Positions 48,441 through 58,405 of a DNA stretch of 64,000 nt are shown here, piece by piece (within the stretch, counting starts at the first letter, position 1; the number at the start of each line of letters is the position of its first letter). The notes beneath the pieces are model-generated. The model did not search any database. It was not told the DNA's origin and saw nothing but the letters and a program-made list of their open reading frames with translations. The translations under genes were made by a program, and so were the position numbers. The stretch is from Parvibaculum sp. Lineage in GTDB: Bacteria > Pseudomonadota > Alphaproteobacteria > Parvibaculales > Parvibaculaceae. The stretch lies in assembly GCF_019635935.1 (NCBI RefSeq), contig NZ_JAHBYN010000001.1, positions 2,105,501-2,169,500 of the forward strand, written 5' to 3'.

Positions 48441-49618
48441 GCCTGAGGCCGCCTGAAAACCGTCACGGCGAATGCCAGCAGTCCGGTCGCCGCGATCGTG
48501 CCGACCATCGGCATGGCGCTCGCGCCGACGCCGTGGCCCACATAGATGCCGACACCCGCTGCTGCTCCGGCCTGCAGGAAGCCCAACAGCGCCGACGCGG
48601 TGCCGGCGATTTCCGGAAACGGCGTCAGCGCGCCCGCCATCGCCTGCGGCATGGTGAGCCCGACCGCAAATCCGTAAAGCATGACGGGTATGACAATCGC
48701 GAGCGGCGAGATGGTTGCGAGCGTGCCGGCGAGCATTGCGAACCCGGCCACGCAGGCCGAAGCGCCGCCGATTTTCAATGTGTCGTCGATGCCGAGCCGC
48801 CGGACCAGTCGCCCGCCGGTCAGCGAACCGGCGATATAGCCCGCTGCCATCAGCCCGAAGCAAAATCCGTAGACGACGGGCGACAACCCGTAGAGACCTT
48901 GCAGCACGAAGGACGAACCGGAGATGAAGGCAAAGAGGCCCGCGAAACAGGTGCTGGCGATGGCGAGATAACGCAGGTAGCGCCGGTCGGCGATGAGGCG
49001 CCGGTAGTGGCTGAAGATCGCGCGCGGCGCCGCACTTTGCCGTCGCGCTGGCGGCATCGTTTCGTCGAGGCTGGTCAGAACGATCAGCACCAGCACGGCG
49101 CCGAAAGCGCCCATGACGACAAAATTCATCTTCCAGCCATAAGCCGCTTCGATGACGCCGCCCAGCATCGGCGCCAGCGCCGGCACGATGCCCATGATCG
49201 CGGCCATGCGCGCCAGCATCTGTCCGGCCGCCGGCCCTTCATAGAGGTCGCGCACGACGGCGCGCGCCAGCACCACCGAGGCGCCGCCGCCGATTGCCTG
49301 AAAGAAACGCGCCGCGATCAGCTCTTCGATGGAACCCACGAAAAGCGAGGCGAAGCAGCCCGCGATATAGAGGATGAGACCCGCAAGCAGCACCGGCCGC
49401 CGCCCGTAGCGGTCGGACATCGGTCCGTAAAAAAGCTGCGAGCCGGCAAAGCCGACGAGATGTGCGCTCAAGGTGAGTTGCGTTGCGCCGGTATCGGCCG
49501 CGAAGGCGAGCGCAATGGCGGGCAGCGAGGGCAGGTACATATCGGTCGACAGCGGACCGACCGCCGTCAACGCACCGAGAAAGACGGTGAAGAGAGCGGT
49601 ACCCGGCGAAAGCCTCAT
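48437..49618 (-). CDS. Bcr/CflA-family multidrug efflux transporter (MFS)
   Basis: A 393-residue major facilitator protein with 12 predicted membrane helices. 'GPLSTDMYLPSLPAIA' at the N-terminus and 'GSQLFYGPMSDRYGRRPVLL' after helix 2 are the Bcr/CflA hallmarks, the latter being the MFS A-motif. A long cytoplasmic loop ('DETMPPARRQSAAPRAIFSH') separates the two halves. It probably exports drugs such as bicyclomycin-type compounds; substrate is inferred from family only. The start overlaps the stop of the metallopeptidase gene by four bases. Confidence 0.92.
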   Translation of the reverse strand: MRLSPGTALFTVFLGALTAVGPLSTDMYLPSLPAIALAFAADTGATQLTLSAHLVGFAGSQLFYGPMSDRYGRRPVLLAGLILYIAGCFASLFVGSIEELIAARFFQAIGGGASVVLARAVVRDLYEGPAAGQMLARMAAIMGIVPALAPMLGGVIEAAYGWKMNFVVMGAFGAVLVLIVLTSLDETMPPARRQSAAPRAIFSHYRRLIADRRYLRYLAIASTCFAGLFAFISGSSFVLQGLYGLSPVVYGFCFGLMAAGYIAGSLTGGRLVRRLGIDDTLKIGGASACVAGFAMLAGTLATISPLAIVIPVMLYGFAVGLTMPQAMAGALTPFPEIAGTASALLGFLQAGAAAGVGIYVGHGVGASAMPMVGTIAATGLLAFAVTVFRRPQA

Positions 49619-50403
49619 CGGTCCGCGAAAATGCCGAGCGGGTCGGCGCCGTAGCGGTGAAGGCCGGGGCCGTTCACCTCGAGCCAGCGCTTGGCCATCT
49701 CGTAATTCGGGATCGCGTCGGCAACGAGATTCCAGAAACGCGGTCCGTGATTCATGTGCCTAATATGCGCGACTTCATGGGCGGCCACATAGTCGAGCAC
49801 ATAGGAGGGCGCGAGGATCAGCCGCCACGAAAACGACAGCGCCCGCGTCGGCGAACAGGAACCCCAGCGGGTCGTCGTGTCGCGCACCGTGATGCGCGAC
49901 GGGCGGACGTCGAAAAGATCGGCGTAAAAAAGCGCCTGCTCGTTGAGTTCGTCGCGCGCCTTGGCTCTCAGCCAGTCGGTGACGCGGCGCTGCACGAAAT
50001 CGGGGTGGCCGGTGACGCGGATCTCTGGAATGCCGCCCGTATCGGCGCTGCGCACGCGCCAGACCGGCCCCCGCTCCAGCGCGTCCTCGCGCCGCGCGCC
50101 GACATAACGCACAATGTGTTCCTTGCCGCGATAGGGAATGCGCGCCCCGTTGCGGAAGGGAACCGGCGTCGGCACCTGATGCAGACGCTCGGCGATCCAT
50201 TCGCGCTGCTCGCGGGCGAACAGAAGCGCCTTGCCGAGGCCGCGCTTCGAAGGCGTCGTGACCTGGACCGAACCGGCGGCGAGGTCGACGCGAACAATGA
50301 CGCGCTTGGCGCGCGGGTTGTGGCGCACGGTCACCGGGACGGTGCGCCCCCCGATCTGGAGATGATCGAAATGGAGCGATGCGGGCTTCAGCGGTTTGTT
50401 CAT
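49615..50403 (-). CDS. YgjP-like zinc metallopeptidase (DUF45)
   Basis: A 262-residue SprT-like or YgjP-like protein. The zinc site is 'VAAHEVAHIRHMNHGPRFW', with HExxH and a further His. The strand region 'DTTTRWGSCSPTRALSFSW' is typical of the family. Members are thought to be intracellular proteases or metal-binding proteins; the substrate is not known. Its stop overlaps the start of the efflux gene (ATGA), so the two form an operon. A divergent VOC-family gene lies 96 bases away. Confidence 0.88.
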   Translation of the reverse strand: MNKPLKPASLHFDHLQIGGRTVPVTVRHNPRAKRVIVRVDLAAGSVQVTTPSKRGLGKALLFAREQREWIAERLHQVPTPVPFRNGARIPYRGKEHIVRYVGARREDALERGPVWRVRSADTGGIPEIRVTGHPDFVQRRVTDWLRAKARDELNEQALFYADLFDVRPSRITVRDTTTRWGSCSPTRALSFSWRLILAPSYVLDYVAAHEVAHIRHMNHGPRFWNLVADAIPNYEMAKRWLEVNGPGLHRYGADPLGIFADR

Positions 50404-50499
50404 AATGCGGTCGAACCCAATGCCCTCCGGGGCGGCCGGCGGGGCGATGACGGCGGTCTGGTCGTTCCTGTTCGAGGGTAGAAAAGATAGGCTCGAATC

Positions 50500-50931
50500 A
50501 TGTCAAGGATGCCACGATTTCATTTCGCTTTCGCGGTCGATGATCTGGCCCGGGCCAGAGAATTTTACGGTGGCCTGCTCGGCTGCCCGGAAGGCCGCTC
50601 GTCCGGCACCTGGGTCGACTTCGACCTTCGCGGTCATCAGATCGTCGCTCATCTGGCGCCGCCGCGCGAGCGCGCCGATGTCGCATCCAACGCGGTCGAC
50701 GGCGACGACGTGCCGGTGCCCCATTTCGGATTGATCCTCGATTGGAACGACTGGCACGAACTGGCCGCCCGCCTGCGCGCCGCGGGAACGCCGTTCGTCG
50801 TCGAGCCGCATATCCGTTTCAAGGGCGAGGCCGGCGAGCAGGCGACGATGTTTTTTCGCGACCCCGCCGGCAATGCGCTCGAGTTCAAGGCCTTTCAGGA
50901 CGAGGCGCAGATCTTCGCCCGGACGCTCTAG
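50500..50931 (+). CDS. VOC-family protein (glyoxalase/dioxygenase fold)
   Basis: A 143-residue protein with the vicinal-oxygen-chelate fold. The N-terminal '[21 protein letters not shown]' and C-terminal '[18 protein letters not shown]' mark the two halves of one VOC module, with the metal-ligand His and Glu in HFAF and LEFK. The insertion '[20 protein letters not shown]' is seen in a subgroup annotated as glyoxalase-like. The substrate cannot be deduced. It overlaps the 3' end of phaZ by 4 bases on the opposite strand. Confidence 0.87.
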   Translation: MSRMPRFHFAFAVDDLARAREFYGGLLGCPEGRSSGTWVDFDLRGHQIVAHLAPPRERADVASNAVDGDDVPVPHFGLILDWNDWHELAARLRAAGTPFVVEPHIRFKGEAGEQATMFFRDPAGNALEFKAFQDEAQIFARTL

Positions 50932-52178
50932 CTTTTTGCTGGCCGCGAACCATGGGCGGCGATGAATTCGCGCACGCGGGGCGCGATTTCGTTTTTCCAG
51001 CGCGAGCCGTTGAAGACACCATAATGGCCGACGCCCGGCTGTTCCCAATGGGTCTTCATCGACGCCGGCAGGTTGGTGCAGAGCTTGTGCGCCGCCCTGG
51101 TTTGCCCGACGCCCGAAATATCGTCCTTCTCGCCCTCGACCGTCATCAGCGCGGTGCGGGTGATGGCCTCCGGCCGGACCGGCCGGCCGCGATGCACGAA
51201 TTCGCCCTTGGGCAGCGAATGCTTGACGAAAACCTCGTCGACGGTCTGGAGGTAGAACTCCTCCGTCATGTCCATGACGGACAGGTACTCGTCGTAAAAC
51301 TCGCGGTGCTTTTCCGCCGAGTCGCCGTCGCCCTCGACCATGTGGTCGAAATAGTTCCAGTGGGCATCGATGTGGCGGTCGAGATTCATCGCCATGAAAC
51401 CCGACAATTGCACAAAGCCCGGATAGACGCGGCGCATGACGCCCGGATGCGGCCAGGGCACCGTCATCACGACATTGCGCTCGTACCATTCGGTGCCGCG
51501 CTCGGTTGCAAGACGATTGACTTCCGTCGGGCTCTCGCGCGTGTCGATCGGTCCGCCCATCAGCGTCATGCTGAGCGGCACGCAAGGATCGTCAATGTCG
51601 TGCATCGCCGCGACGGCGGCGAAGACCGGCACGGATGGCTGGCAGACGGCGAGCAGATGCACGTCCGGCCCGAGCAGGCGGCACATGTCGATCACATAGT
51701 CGATATAATCGTCGAGATCGAAGGAGCCTTCCGTCACAGGCACTTTTCGCGCGTCGATCCAGTCGGTGATGTAGACCTCGCAATAGGGCAGCATCGCCTC
51801 GACGGTACCGCGCAACAGCGTTGCGTAGTGGCCGGACAAGGGCGCGACGATCAGGAGCTTCGGCTGCGGCGCGACATTCTTCAGCGCCGAAGGCTCGCGC
51901 TCGAAATGGATCAGCTTGCAGAAAGGACGTTCCCAGACGGTTTTCTCGACGACCGGAACGGGCTTGCCGCCGATCTCCGTTTCGTGAAGGCCGAAGGCGG
52001 GCTTGCCGTAACGCCGCGTCGTCGTCTCGAAAACGTCGAGCGCGGCGGCAAGCGTTTTGCCGGCGACCGTTTCGGCGAAGGGATTGAGCGGATGCCGGAG
52101 CGCCCACAGGCCCATTTCGGCGGCGGCGCGGAACGGCGCGACGGCCGCATGGTTCATTTCGTAAATGTGATAAAGCAC
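50928..52178 (-). CDS. phaZ: Intracellular polyhydroxyalkanoate depolymerase
   Basis: Mobilises stored polyhydroxybutyrate inside the cell. The 416-residue protein has the family motif '[18 protein letters not shown]' with the nucleophile C179 instead of serine, as in Ralstonia-type PhaZa depolymerases. The Asp and His of the triad lie in '[14 protein letters not shown]' and '[14 protein letters not shown]'. The N-terminal '[20 protein letters not shown]' is conserved in the family. It indicates that the organism makes PHB granules. Two operator-like sequences lie upstream at 52218-52232 and 52316-52342. Confidence 0.94.
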   Translation of the reverse strand: MLYHIYEMNHAAVAPFRAAAEMGLWALRHPLNPFAETVAGKTLAAALDVFETTTRRYGKPAFGLHETEIGGKPVPVVEKTVWERPFCKLIHFEREPSALKNVAPQPKLLIVAPLSGHYATLLRGTVEAMLPYCEVYITDWIDARKVPVTEGSFDLDDYIDYVIDMCRLLGPDVHLLAVCQPSVPVFAAVAAMHDIDDPCVPLSMTLMGGPIDTRESPTEVNRLATERGTEWYERNVVMTVPWPHPGVMRRVYPGFVQLSGFMAMNLDRHIDAHWNYFDHMVEGDGDSAEKHREFYDEYLSVMDMTEEFYLQTVDEVFVKHSLPKGEFVHRGRPVRPEAITRTALMTVEGEKDDISGVGQTRAAHKLCTNLPASMKTHWEQPGVGHYGVFNGSRWKNEIAPRVREFIAAHGSRPAKS

Positions 52179-52217
52179 ACGGTACCTCGTATCGAACGGC
52201 CTCCGGCGCCCCGCTTA

Positions 52218-52232
52218 TGTTGCGGCGCAACA
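52218..52232. promoter_or_regulatory. TGTTGC-N3-GCAACA dyad upstream of phaZ
   Basis: TGTTGC (52218-52223), GGC, GCAACA (52227-52232), starting 40 bases upstream of the phaZ ATG. Its TTGC/GCAA halves resemble the TGC-rich sites reported for PhaR-type granule regulators; that comparison is from memory. Confidence 0.45.
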
Positions 52233-52315
52233 TCAAATGTAGGCCCTGACGCGGAGCCTACCAAGGTCTTTTTTGCGGGGGATTAAGACCCATAATCCGG
52301 CGACTGCCATCGATA

Positions 52316-52342
52316 TGTCACGGGACTGTCAAGCAACTGTCA
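52316..52342. promoter_or_regulatory. Three TGTCA repeats at 11-bp spacing upstream of phaZ
   Basis: TGTCA starts at 52316, 52327 and 52338, exactly one helical turn apart, in the gap between leuA and phaZ. It is the same half-site and phase as the array at 28548-28574. The site is about 140 bases from the phaZ start. Confidence 0.6.
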
Positions 52343-52462
52343 CTCGCCGAATTCGATGGTCGTGCGGCCGGATGTGACGAAGGCGCGGCGACGAGGCGGC
52401 GACAAGCGCAAAAAACTTGTCCCCGCCTTCATCCCCGCTCGATGCCGGAACAAGCCGCCGCG

Positions 52463-54154
52463 TCAGTCCTGGAGGCCGCAGAAGCGCCGCCGCTCCGCCT
52501 CCGGCAGGCGCTTTGCGGCCCGGTTCGCCCCGCCGATCAGCGCCCGGAAGGAGGCGGTGATGATGTTGGGGTCGATGCCGACGCCGAAAATGTCGCCGGC
52601 GCCGGCCGGGTCCGCGACCTCGATGAAGGCAACCGCCTTGGCGTCCGAGCCCGAACCGATCGAGTGCTCCTCAAAATGGCGGAACTGGACGCCGAGTTTC
52701 AGCGCGTCGACGACGGCGTCGATCGGGCCGTTGCCGAAGCCGACAAGCTCCTCGTCCTTGCCGAAACGGCGTACACGGAGCTTTACGCCCTGCTTGCCGC
52801 CCTCGTCGAAAAGCGAATGGCTGCGATACTCGATGGGCTCGACCAGCGTCAGATATTCGTTCTCGAAAATCCGCCAGATGTCCGCCGCGCGCACTTCCTT
52901 GCCGCTGTCGTCGGTGACGCGCTGCACGGCGGCGCTGAATTCGACCTGAAGCCGGCGCGGCAGCTTCAGATCGTATTCGGCTTCGAGAAGATAGGAGACG
53001 CCGCCCTTGCCCGACTGGCTGTTGACGCGAATGATGGATTCGTAGGAGCGCCCCAGATCTTTCGGATCGACCGGCAGATAGGGCACCTCCCATATATCGC
53101 CTTCCTTGCGCGCCCCGAACCCTTTCTTGATCGCGTCCTGATGCGAACCCGAAAAGGCGGTGAACACCAGATCGCCCACATAGGGGTGACGCGGATGGAT
53201 CGGCAACTGCGTGCAATATTCGGATGTGCGTGCGATCTCGTTGATCTGCGAAAAATCCAGACCCGGATGAATGCCCTGGCTGTAGAGATTGAGCGCCAGC
53301 GTGACGAGATCGACATTGCCCGTGCGTTCGCCATTGCCGAAGAGACAGCCCTCGACGCGATCGGCGCCGGCCATCACGCCGAGTTCGGCGGCAGCGACCG
53401 CCGTGCCGCGGTCGTTATGCGGATGCAGGCTCAACACGATGCCGTCACGCCGTTCGAGATTGCGGTGCATCCATTCGATCTGGTCGGCATAGACGTTCGG
53501 CGTCGCCATTTCGACGGTCGCCGGCAGGTTGATGACGACCTTGTTGTCGGGCCCCGCATCCCAGACTTTCGTCACCGCGTCGACGACTTCCTTGGCGAAG
53601 TCGAGTTCGGTGCCGGAAAAAACCTCCGGGCTGTACTGGAAGGTCCAGTTGGTCGAAGGCTGCGCCGCCGCAAGTTCCTTGATCTGGTGCGCGCTTTCGG
53701 TGGCGATGGCTTTCACGCCCTGCTTGCCCTGGCCGAACACCACTTCGCGGAAATTCGGCGCCGTGGCGTTATAGACATGGACAATGGCGTTTTTTGCGCC
53801 GCGCAAGCTCTCCATCGTGCGCGCGATCAGCTCCGGCCGCGCCTGTGTCAGCACCTCGATACGCACATCGTCCGGCACATGACCGTCCTCGATCAGCTTG
53901 CGGATGAAACCGAAATCGGTATCCGACGCGGAAGGGAAGCCCGCTTCGATTTCCTTGAAGCCGATCTTGACCAGCAATTCGAACATGCGGAGCTTGCGCT
54001 CGGCATTCATCGGTTCGAATAGCGCCTGATTGCCGTCCCGGAGATCGGTGCTCATCCAGATCGGCGGCTTTTCGATCGTTTTCGACGGCCATTGCCGGTC
54101 GGGCAGGTCGACCGGCCGGAAGGCGCGGTATTTGACGGCGGGGTTCTTCAACAT
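52463..54154 (-). CDS. leuA: 2-isopropylmalate synthase (type 2)
   Basis: Catalyses the first committed step of leucine synthesis, from 2-ketoisovalerate and acetyl-CoA. The 563-residue protein has the metal site '[14 protein letters not shown]', '[18 protein letters not shown]' and '[19 protein letters not shown]'. A C-terminal regulatory domain follows from about residue 430 ('[13 protein letters not shown]'). Length and the N-terminal '[18 protein letters not shown]' are those of LeuA type 2. ATG 54154 is chosen over an in-frame ATG at 54187. No leucine-rich leader peptide was recognised upstream. Confidence 0.95.
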   Translation of the reverse strand: MLKNPAVKYRAFRPVDLPDRQWPSKTIEKPPIWMSTDLRDGNQALFEPMNAERKLRMFELLVKIGFKEIEAGFPSASDTDFGFIRKLIEDGHVPDDVRIEVLTQARPELIARTMESLRGAKNAIVHVYNATAPNFREVVFGQGKQGVKAIATESAHQIKELAAAQPSTNWTFQYSPEVFSGTELDFAKEVVDAVTKVWDAGPDNKVVINLPATVEMATPNVYADQIEWMHRNLERRDGIVLSLHPHNDRGTAVAAAELGVMAGADRVEGCLFGNGERTGNVDLVTLALNLYSQGIHPGLDFSQINEIARTSEYCTQLPIHPRHPYVGDLVFTAFSGSHQDAIKKGFGARKEGDIWEVPYLPVDPKDLGRSYESIIRVNSQSGKGGVSYLLEAEYDLKLPRRLQVEFSAAVQRVTDDSGKEVRAADIWRIFENEYLTLVEPIEYRSHSLFDEGGKQGVKLRVRRFGKDEELVGFGNGPIDAVVDALKLGVQFRHFEEHSIGSGSDAKAVAFIEVADPAGAGDIFGVGIDPNIITASFRALIGGANRAAKRLPEAERRRFCGLQD

Positions 54155-54418
54155 CGGTTTTCTCGCATCTTCAACGCGGGAGCGCACAGGCCAATGTCGG
54201 CGTGTCGCTTTCGCGGCGCAAAGGGAAATTCAGGTATCTGTGGGTGAGGTGGATCTGTTTTCTGCGCTCAAGCGCAGAGAAGCGCGCCCCGAAGAGCGAG
54301 TTCAAGGCCAAGCTTGCGGCCGAATTCGATATGCGCGTCGCGATCCATGCGCGGAACATAGGCGGATGTCCGAAAACCGTCAAGACACGGATGAAAGGGA
54401 CAGTGTCGCTGACCGGCC

Positions 54419-55024
54419 TCACAAAAACGCCGCGATGTCGTCGGCCATTTTGTCCGGGCTCGTGCCGGGCGCGAAGAGTTTCAGATACTCGCCTTCTGGG
54501 CCCATCAGGAAGACGATGGAGGAGTGGTCCATCGTGTAGTCGGCGCTCGAGCTTGCGTCCTCGGCCTTGCGGTAGAAGACATGCCAGGCTTTCGCCGCCG
54601 CGGCGATCTGTTCGGGTGTTCCGGTGAGGCCGGTCAGGCGCGGATGGAAGAGCGCGACGTAGCGCGCCATGACGTCGGGCGTGTCGCGCTCGGGATCGAT
54701 GGTGATGAAGACCGGCGCAATGTTCTCGCCGCGCGGACCCAGCGCCTCGATGGCGCTCGCCATCACCTGCAGCTCGGTCGGGCAGACATCGGGGCAGAAG
54801 GTGAATCCGAAATAGATCAGCATGTAGCGGCCGCGAAAATCGGCCTCGGTGACGGTTTCGCCCCGTTCGTTAACCAGCGTGAAGGGCCCGCCGACACGCG
54901 CCGCGCCATTGTCCTGCGCCTGACGGGTCTCGACCTTCGAGATGACGAGGTCGGAAAGCCAGATGCCGGCGGCAATGGCGACCGCGACGCCGGCCACAAG
55001 TGCGATGATGCCGTTGCGTGTCAT
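54419..55024 (-). CDS. SCO1/SenC-family copper chaperone
   Basis: Delivers copper to cytochrome oxidase, acting in the periplasm. The 201-residue protein has an N-terminal membrane anchor ('IIALVAGVAVAIAAGIWLSD') and a thioredoxin-fold domain. The copper ligands are C77 and C81 in 'TFCPDVCPTEL' and the histidine near 166 in 'YTMDHSSIVFLM'. 'FITIDPERDTPDVMARYV' is also diagnostic. ATG 55024 is preferred; earlier codons are unconserved. It precedes leuA by 264 bases with no gene recognised between. Confidence 0.93.
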   Translation of the reverse strand: MTRNGIIALVAGVAVAIAAGIWLSDLVISKVETRQAQDNGAARVGGPFTLVNERGETVTEADFRGRYMLIYFGFTFCPDVCPTELQVMASAIEALGPRGENIAPVFITIDPERDTPDVMARYVALFHPRLTGLTGTPEQIAAAAKAWHVFYRKAEDASSSADYTMDHSSIVFLMGPEGEYLKLFAPGTSPDKMADDIAAFL

Positions 55025-55197
55025 GGTCGTTCTCCCGTTCCGGCGATCTGAAAAGCGGACGCCGCCCGCCACATGGGTTATACTGATTTTTCCGGACGGG
55101 CCCTTGGGGCGCCGCCATTTCCGGGCATCTGTTTAACGCCAAAAAGGCCTGCCGCAAACCGGCGGCGGGCTTTGCGAAAGGGCTTCGGGGCGACAAA

Positions 55198-55773
55198 ATG
55201 ACACGTATTGCCGCGCTTCCGGGCGTTTTGCTGGTTTTGTTCCTCCTGACGGGGCCGGCGCTTGCCGTGCCGCCGGGCGGTCCGAGCAACTACATCGTCG
55301 ACAACGAAACGGTCCATGCGGCGCGCAGCGGCGACATCGAGAAGCTGCGCATCGACCTGATGAAGGGCATCACCCCCAACGAGGCGGGCCGCGACCGCAT
55401 CCCGATGCTGATCCTCGCGGTCGGCAACGGTCATCTGGCGGTGGTCGAGTTGCTGCTCGAAAAAGGCGCCGACCCCAACCGGCGCGCGCCCGACGGCACG
55501 ACGCCGCTGTCGATGGCCGCTCTCGTCGGACGCGCCGACATTGCCGAGGCCTTGCTGCAGGGCGGCGCCAATCCGAACCTGCTCGGCCGCGACCGCGATG
55601 CGCCGCTGCTGATCGCGACGCGGGCGCGCAATGCGGCCTTCGTCGAGGCACTGCTGCGCCACAACGCCGATATCGAGGAGACGGACGTCACCGGCCGCAC
55701 GGCGCTCGATCTGGCGGAGGAAAACCACTACCGCGAAATCATCTCCATCCTGCGCGCCGCGGGCGCCTATTGA
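55198..55773 (+). CDS. Exported ankyrin-repeat protein
   Basis: A 191-residue protein with a signal peptide (MTRIAALPGVLLVLFLLTG...ALA), so it is probably periplasmic. About four ankyrin repeats follow, for example 'TVHAARSGDIEKLRIDLMKG', 'PMLILAVGNGHLAVVELLLE' and 'TPLSMAALVGRADIAEALLQ'. Ankyrin modules mediate protein binding; no partner is evident. Small exported ankyrin proteins next to sco1-type genes are not a known fixed pair. The start at ATG 55198 follows a GGGGCGA stretch rather than a clear ribosome-binding site. Confidence 0.87.
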   Translation: MTRIAALPGVLLVLFLLTGPALAVPPGGPSNYIVDNETVHAARSGDIEKLRIDLMKGITPNEAGRDRIPMLILAVGNGHLAVVELLLEKGADPNRRAPDGTTPLSMAALVGRADIAEALLQGGANPNLLGRDRDAPLLIATRARNAAFVEALLRHNADIEETDVTGRTALDLAEENHYREIISILRAAGAY

Positions 55774-55830
55774 CCCGCCACACACCGCATCTTGCTGAGG
55801 ACGGCGCGGCGCCCTATCTCCTTGTGTGAC

Positions 55831-56862
55831 ATGACAGATCGCAGACCTCCCCCCGGCGCCGGCGCGAAGCCCTGGCACCACATGCCCGACGGCACCTTCC
55901 GCAATCCGAAGGGAAGCCCGAGCCGCGGCCAGGCGCGTCTGAAAACGGCGGCGCCGTTTTTCCTCGAAATGCTGAAAATGGGGCGGCGCAAGGTCGAGAT
56001 CCCCGAAAATCATGTCGTGCCGCGCGATCTTGCGACCCGCGCGCTTGAAACGCATGTCGAGGATGGCGGCGATTTCATCACCTGGCTCGGCCATGCCTCG
56101 TTTCTGATCCGCATCGGCGGGCTGACGGTTCTGACCGACCCCTATCTCACGAGCTATGCGGGTCCTGCGGGCCTCGGCCCGCGCCGCTATGTCAAATGCG
56201 GCGTACCGATGTCGGCCTTGCCGCCGGTCGATCTGCTGGTCGTCAGCCACAATCACTACGACCATCTCGACGAACGCGCGCTGGCGCGGCTTGCCGGCAA
56301 GGACCGGATGACCGTGGCCGTGCCGCTCCGGCTTGGCGGCTTTTTCCGCGAGCGCGGCTTTGCCAATGTCGTCGAACTCGACTGGCATGAGAGCCACAAA
56401 ATCGGCGGCGTGACGGCGACCGCGCTGCCGGTGGTGCATTGGTCGCGGCGTTCGGGCTTCGACACCAACCGCACGCTCTGGGCGGGCTTTGCGCTGAAAA
56501 GCGAGACGCATCATCTCTTCTTCGGCGGCGATTCGGGCTATGGGCCCGTCTTCAGTGAGATCGGCGAGGAGTACGGACCCTTCGACACCGCGCTGCTCGG
56601 CATCGGCGCCTATGAACCGCGCGTGATGATGAAGGCCTCCCATGCAACGCCCGAGGAAGCCGTGCAGATGGGCCGCGACCTGAAGGCCAAACGTGTCGTC
56701 GGCATGCATTGGGGAACCGTGCTGCTGACCGTCGAGCCGCCCTTCGAACCGCCGGAGCGCTTCCGCGCCGCCGCCGCGGATGCCGGCTACCCGGCCGCCG
56801 ATGCCTGGATCATGGCGATCGGCGAAAGCCGCCCGCTGACCGGTTGGCCGTCGAACGCCTGA
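55831..56862 (+). CDS. MBL-fold metallohydrolase (NAPE-PLD/RomA-like)
   Basis: A 343-residue beta-lactamase-fold hydrolase. The metal site begins 'VVSHNHYDHLDERALARL' (HxHxDH) near residue 140, with 'PVVHWSRRSGFDTNRTLWAG', 'HHLFFGGDSGYGPVFSEIG' and the final 'VVGMHWGTVLLTVEPPFEPP' supplying further ligands. The order WLGHASFLIRIGG...TDPYLT is that of the RomA/NAPE-PLD subgroup. A phospholipase or lactonase-like role is possible; the substrate is unknown. ATG 55831 is chosen over an upstream start at 55792. Confidence 0.88.
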   Translation: MTDRRPPPGAGAKPWHHMPDGTFRNPKGSPSRGQARLKTAAPFFLEMLKMGRRKVEIPENHVVPRDLATRALETHVEDGGDFITWLGHASFLIRIGGLTVLTDPYLTSYAGPAGLGPRRYVKCGVPMSALPPVDLLVVSHNHYDHLDERALARLAGKDRMTVAVPLRLGGFFRERGFANVVELDWHESHKIGGVTATALPVVHWSRRSGFDTNRTLWAGFALKSETHHLFFGGDSGYGPVFSEIGEEYGPFDTALLGIGAYEPRVMMKASHATPEEAVQMGRDLKAKRVVGMHWGTVLLTVEPPFEPPERFRAAAADAGYPAADAWIMAIGESRPLTGWPSNA

Positions 56863-56936
56863 GAGGGGCAGCGACTTATCCCCGCCTGCCGAAAGACGCG
56901 CTAGAATAGCCGCCGGACAAACGAAAGCGGCATCTC

Positions 56937-58376
56937 ATGGCAATGATCGTCGACAAGGGCAGCATGCACTGGCTGCGCCGGAATTTTCTCGCCGGCCGGA
57001 TCGCGCCGGCGGGCGATGCGAGCGGGCGGGTTCGCCTGCAGACACTGGTCATCCTGCGCTGGCTGGCCATCGCCGGCCAGCTTGCCGCCGTGCTGATCGC
57101 CCATCTCTGGATGGGTTTTCCGCTGCCGCTAGGCCTCTGCCTCGCGGTGATCGCGGCCTCGGCCTGGCTCAATGTCTTCCTGACGCTGCGCTACCGTTCG
57201 ACGACGCGCCTGCCCGAATGGCAGGCGGCGGTCTATTTCGCCATCGACCTGATGCAGCTTGCGGTGCTGCTGTTTCTGACCGGCGGCCTGCAAAATCCCT
57301 TCGCGCTGCTCTTCATGGCGCCGGTCACGATTTCGGCGACGACGCTCTCCTTGCGTTCGACCGGGCTGCTGCTGGCGCAGGCTTTCATCTATGTGACGCT
57401 GCTGGCGTGGTTTCACATGCCGCTGCCCTGGTATCCGGGCGAGGTGCTGGTGCTGCCGCCGCTCTTCGTCACCGGTCACTGGATCGCGCTGCTGCTCGGC
57501 CTCGGCTTCGTTGCCGCCTATGCCTGGCGCATCTCGCAGGAATCGCGCCGCATGTCGGCGGCCTTGTCGGCGACGCAAGCCGTGCTGGCGCGCGCGCAAC
57601 GCCTTTCGGCGCTCGACGGACTGGCCGCCGCCGCCGCGCATGAACTCGGCACACCGCTCGGCACGATTTCGCTGGTCTCGAAGGAGCTGATGCGCGGCGG
57701 CATGAGCGAAGCGGAAATGAAGGAAGACCTCGCGCTGCTCAACAGCCAGGCCGAACGCTGCAAGGAAATTCTCTCGCGCCTGTCGCGCCGTCCCGAAGAC
57801 GGCGACGCCGTCTATTCGCGCCTGCCGCTGAAGGCGCTGCTCGACGAGGTGACGCGCCCGCATCGCGACATGGATGTCGTGTTCCTGATGGAGGTGGTGG
57901 CGGAGGAAGAAGGCGCGGCCGAACCGGAAATCTGGCGGCGCCCGGAAATTCTCTACGGCCTTGGCAACTTCATCGAAAACGCCGCCGATTTTGCGCGGAC
58001 CGAAGTTGCGATCTCGGCGCATCACAACCGCAACCGCATCGTCGTCGCCATTGTTGATGACGGGCCGGGTTTCGCACCCGACGTGCTGGAGAAACTCGGC
58101 GAGCCCTATGTGACGACGCGGCCGCGCCGCAGCGCCGGCAAGCGCGGCGCACCCGCCATCGACGATGCGCATGAAGGCATGGGCCTCGGCTTCTTCATCG
58201 GCAAGACGCTGCTGGAACGCACCGGCGCAATCGTCGCGATCGCCAATCGCAGCGACGGGAAACCCGGCGCCGAAGTGACCATCAGCTGGCCGCGCCGCGC
58301 CATCGAGGCCGAAACGGCCTTTCCCGGCAGCGCCCCCGAAGCTGACAGGGTGGCGCAGGCGGGCGCTTCGTCCTAG
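56937..58376 (+). CDS. regB: Redox-sensing histidine kinase RegB/PrrB/ActS
   Basis: A membrane kinase that senses the quinone pool and oxygen. The 479-residue protein has about six membrane helices (residues 35-200) with the quinone-binding motif 'GGLQNPFALLFMAPV'. The phosphorylated histidine is H235 in 'AAAAHELGTPLGTISLV'. The redox-active cysteine is C275 in 'QAERCKEILSRLSRR'. The ATPase has 'NFIENAADFARTEV' and 'IVDDGPGFAPDVLEKLGEP'. Acts on RegA, encoded 29 bases downstream. RegB/RegA control photosynthesis, respiration and carbon fixation in other alphaproteobacteria; the targets here are unknown. Confidence 0.94.
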   Translation: MAMIVDKGSMHWLRRNFLAGRIAPAGDASGRVRLQTLVILRWLAIAGQLAAVLIAHLWMGFPLPLGLCLAVIAASAWLNVFLTLRYRSTTRLPEWQAAVYFAIDLMQLAVLLFLTGGLQNPFALLFMAPVTISATTLSLRSTGLLLAQAFIYVTLLAWFHMPLPWYPGEVLVLPPLFVTGHWIALLLGLGFVAAYAWRISQESRRMSAALSATQAVLARAQRLSALDGLAAAAAHELGTPLGTISLVSKELMRGGMSEAEMKEDLALLNSQAERCKEILSRLSRRPEDGDAVYSRLPLKALLDEVTRPHRDMDVVFLMEVVAEEEGAAEPEIWRRPEILYGLGNFIENAADFARTEVAISAHHNRNRIVVAIVDDGPGFAPDVLEKLGEPYVTTRPRRSAGKRGAPAIDDAHEGMGLGFFIGKTLLERTGAIVAIANRSDGKPGAEVTISWPRRAIEAETAFPGSAPEADRVAQAGASS

Positions 58377-58405
58377 ACTTGCGAGAACCGCTGGAGAAGA
58401 GATAA

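Noticed and set aside
54155..54418. Leucine leader peptide or small gene before leuA
   Set aside because: Several short frames exist on both strands, but none has a leucine run followed by a terminator, and none resembles a known protein.
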